A DNA stretch of 13,569 bases from CAYRML01 sp964425485 (GTDB lineage: Bacteria; Bacillota; Dehalobacteriia; UBA4068). The stretch spans positions 1 to 13,569 of the forward strand of contig CAYRML010000038.1 of NCBI GenBank assembly GCA_964425485.1, read 5' to 3'. Within the stretch, counting starts at the first letter, position 1, and each line of letters begins with the position of its first letter. Shown piece after piece: positions 12,890 to 13,569 of this stretch. A program made the translations under genes and the position numbers. The notes below the pieces were generated by a model. It did not search any database, was not told the origin of the DNA, and was given only the letters and a program-made list of their open reading frames with translations.

Positions 12890-12918
12890 ATTATAGTAGA
12901 ATTCTTTAAAGCTGTCAA
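12890..12918 (-). promoter_or_regulatory. Perfect consensus promoter of the ligase-isomerase-porGDAB operon
   Basis: On the - strand TTGACA (12918-12913), a 17-bp spacer and TATAAT (12895-12890) match the sigma-A consensus at all 12 positions. The -35 abuts the stop codon of the upstream U32 gene. The expected transcript start is near 12883, giving a leader of about 40 bases. No operator or terminator-like structure is visible between it and the ligase, so strong constitutive expression is likely. Confidence 0.9.
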
Positions 12919-13569
12919 TTAAATAACAGGCCTTCTGATTATAAGCGGCACAGTGGCCAGTTTTTCCATATTTCCTGTATAAGGCACAGATATTACTTGT
13001 TTAGCATGAGGAGCACGCTCTATGGAATTACCTTCCTCATCAATTATAGAAGGTATTTTATAGCAGATATTTTGCCCATCAGGCAAAATTATCTCAATAT
13101 TATCCCCCACCGCTAAGGTGTTACGCTGCTCGATTATCAATGACTGCCCCTCGATTGCCTTGATGACGCCGGCAAAATCATAAGGCCTGATATAACCGCC
13201 GCTGTCATAGCGATAGCCGTCCCCAGCCGGCGGCTCAAAAGCAAAAGCGCCGCTATATTCCCGGTGGCTGACTTTAGCGATTTCCTCCAGCCATTGCCGA
13301 CGCATAAAGAAATTTTCCTGCTCCTCTAAGGCCGTATCCAGAGCCAGACGATAGATGCGGGTGATATTGGCGGTATAATAAGCGCTTTTATTACGCCCTT
13401 CGATTTTCCAGCCATCGGCCCCCGCCGATAGTAGCTGCGGCAAATAAGGCAGCAAAGCCAGATCCTTGCTGTTCATGATATAGGTGCCGCGCTGGTCTTC
13501 TTCTATGGGCAAATACTGGCCCGGCCGCTTGGCTTCTTCTAAACGGTAATGCCAGCGGCAAGGTTGGGC
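12919..13569 (-). CDS. U32-family protein (TrhP/YrrO-like), N-terminus outside the window
   Basis: The frame is open to the right edge, giving 216 visible residues. It contains PCRWHYRLEEAKRPGQY, PIEEDQRGTYIMNSKDL and GADGWKIEGRNKSAYY, the signature blocks of peptidase U32 proteins. A C-terminal beta domain follows (NTLAVGDNIEIILPDG). U32 members of this layout include TrhP, which makes 5-hydroxyuridine in tRNA with an Fe-S cluster, and RlhA, which acts on 23S rRNA; old annotations say collagenase-like protease. A TTG at 13512 lies inside the signature and is not the start. About 200 N-terminal residues are missing. The paralogue in question (TrhP1, TrhP2 or other) cannot be told from this part. 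Confidence 0.88.
   Translation of the reverse strand, partial: AQPCRWHYRLEEAKRPGQYLPIEEDQRGTYIMNSKDLALLPYLPQLLSAGADGWKIEGRNKSAYYTANITRIYRLALDTALEEQENFFMRRQWLEEIAKVSHREYSGAFAFEPPAGDGYRYDSGGYIRPYDFAGVIKAIEGQSLIIEQRNTLAVGDNIEIILPDGQNICYKIPSIIDEEGNSIERAPHAKQVISVPYTGNMEKLATVPLIIRRPVI

Overview
The window joins two kinds of DNA. Positions 1 to about 7005 are the integrase-proximal end of an integrated temperate phage (or closely related element). Positions about 7006 to 13569 are bacterial chromosome. Low-to-moderate GC, strong GGAGG ribosome binding sites, consensus sigma-A type promoters and a four-subunit 2-oxoacid:ferredoxin oxidoreductase point to an anaerobic Bacillota. Negativicutes is a guess I cannot confirm from sequence alone.

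Phage part. A lysogeny module on the + strand runs from a Cro/CI-type repressor (4523-4894) to a lipoprotein (4949-5665) and a tyrosine integrase (5809-6942). It ends at the 3' part of a tRNA-Trp gene (6956-7005, anticodon CCA), which I read as attR. The other att site and the restored tRNA would lie left of the window. Divergent from the repressor is a tightly packed early operon on the - strand: a Cro-like HTH protein, a second small DNA-binding protein, a zinc-ribbon protein overlapping a one-TM protein, a 29-codon ORF, a 131-aa unknown, a frameshifted small gene, an 82-aa unknown, a PD-(D/E)XK nuclease with a probable Fe-S cluster, a Sak4-like ATPase, a DUF669-like protein and a DEAH helicase cut by the window edge. 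Nearly all neighbours overlap or are separated by a few tens of bases at most. The switch region (4387-4501) holds two divergent promoters and three similar 17-bp pseudopalindromes spaced about 30 bp apart.

Junction. Between the att core and the first chromosomal gene (7006-7437) there are a terminator, a cluster of GGGACAC and TTTAGGG repeats like those at the integrase 3' end, an open 56-codon stretch that looks like a gene tail without a start, and a bidirectional terminator.

Chromosomal part. One - strand operon starts at a perfect TTGACA-17-TATAAT promoter (12890-12918). It reads an acyl-CoA ligase, a TIM-barrel isomerase-like protein, then porG, porD, porA and porB, and ends at the terminator at 7404-7437. 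Both the ligase and the oxidoreductase make or use acyl-CoA, so a joint role in interconverting organic acids, acyl-CoAs and 2-oxoacids is a reasonable inference; the substrate is not visible. porA contains a 10-N assembly gap. Upstream is the C-terminal half of a U32-family protein (TrhP-like) that runs off the right edge.
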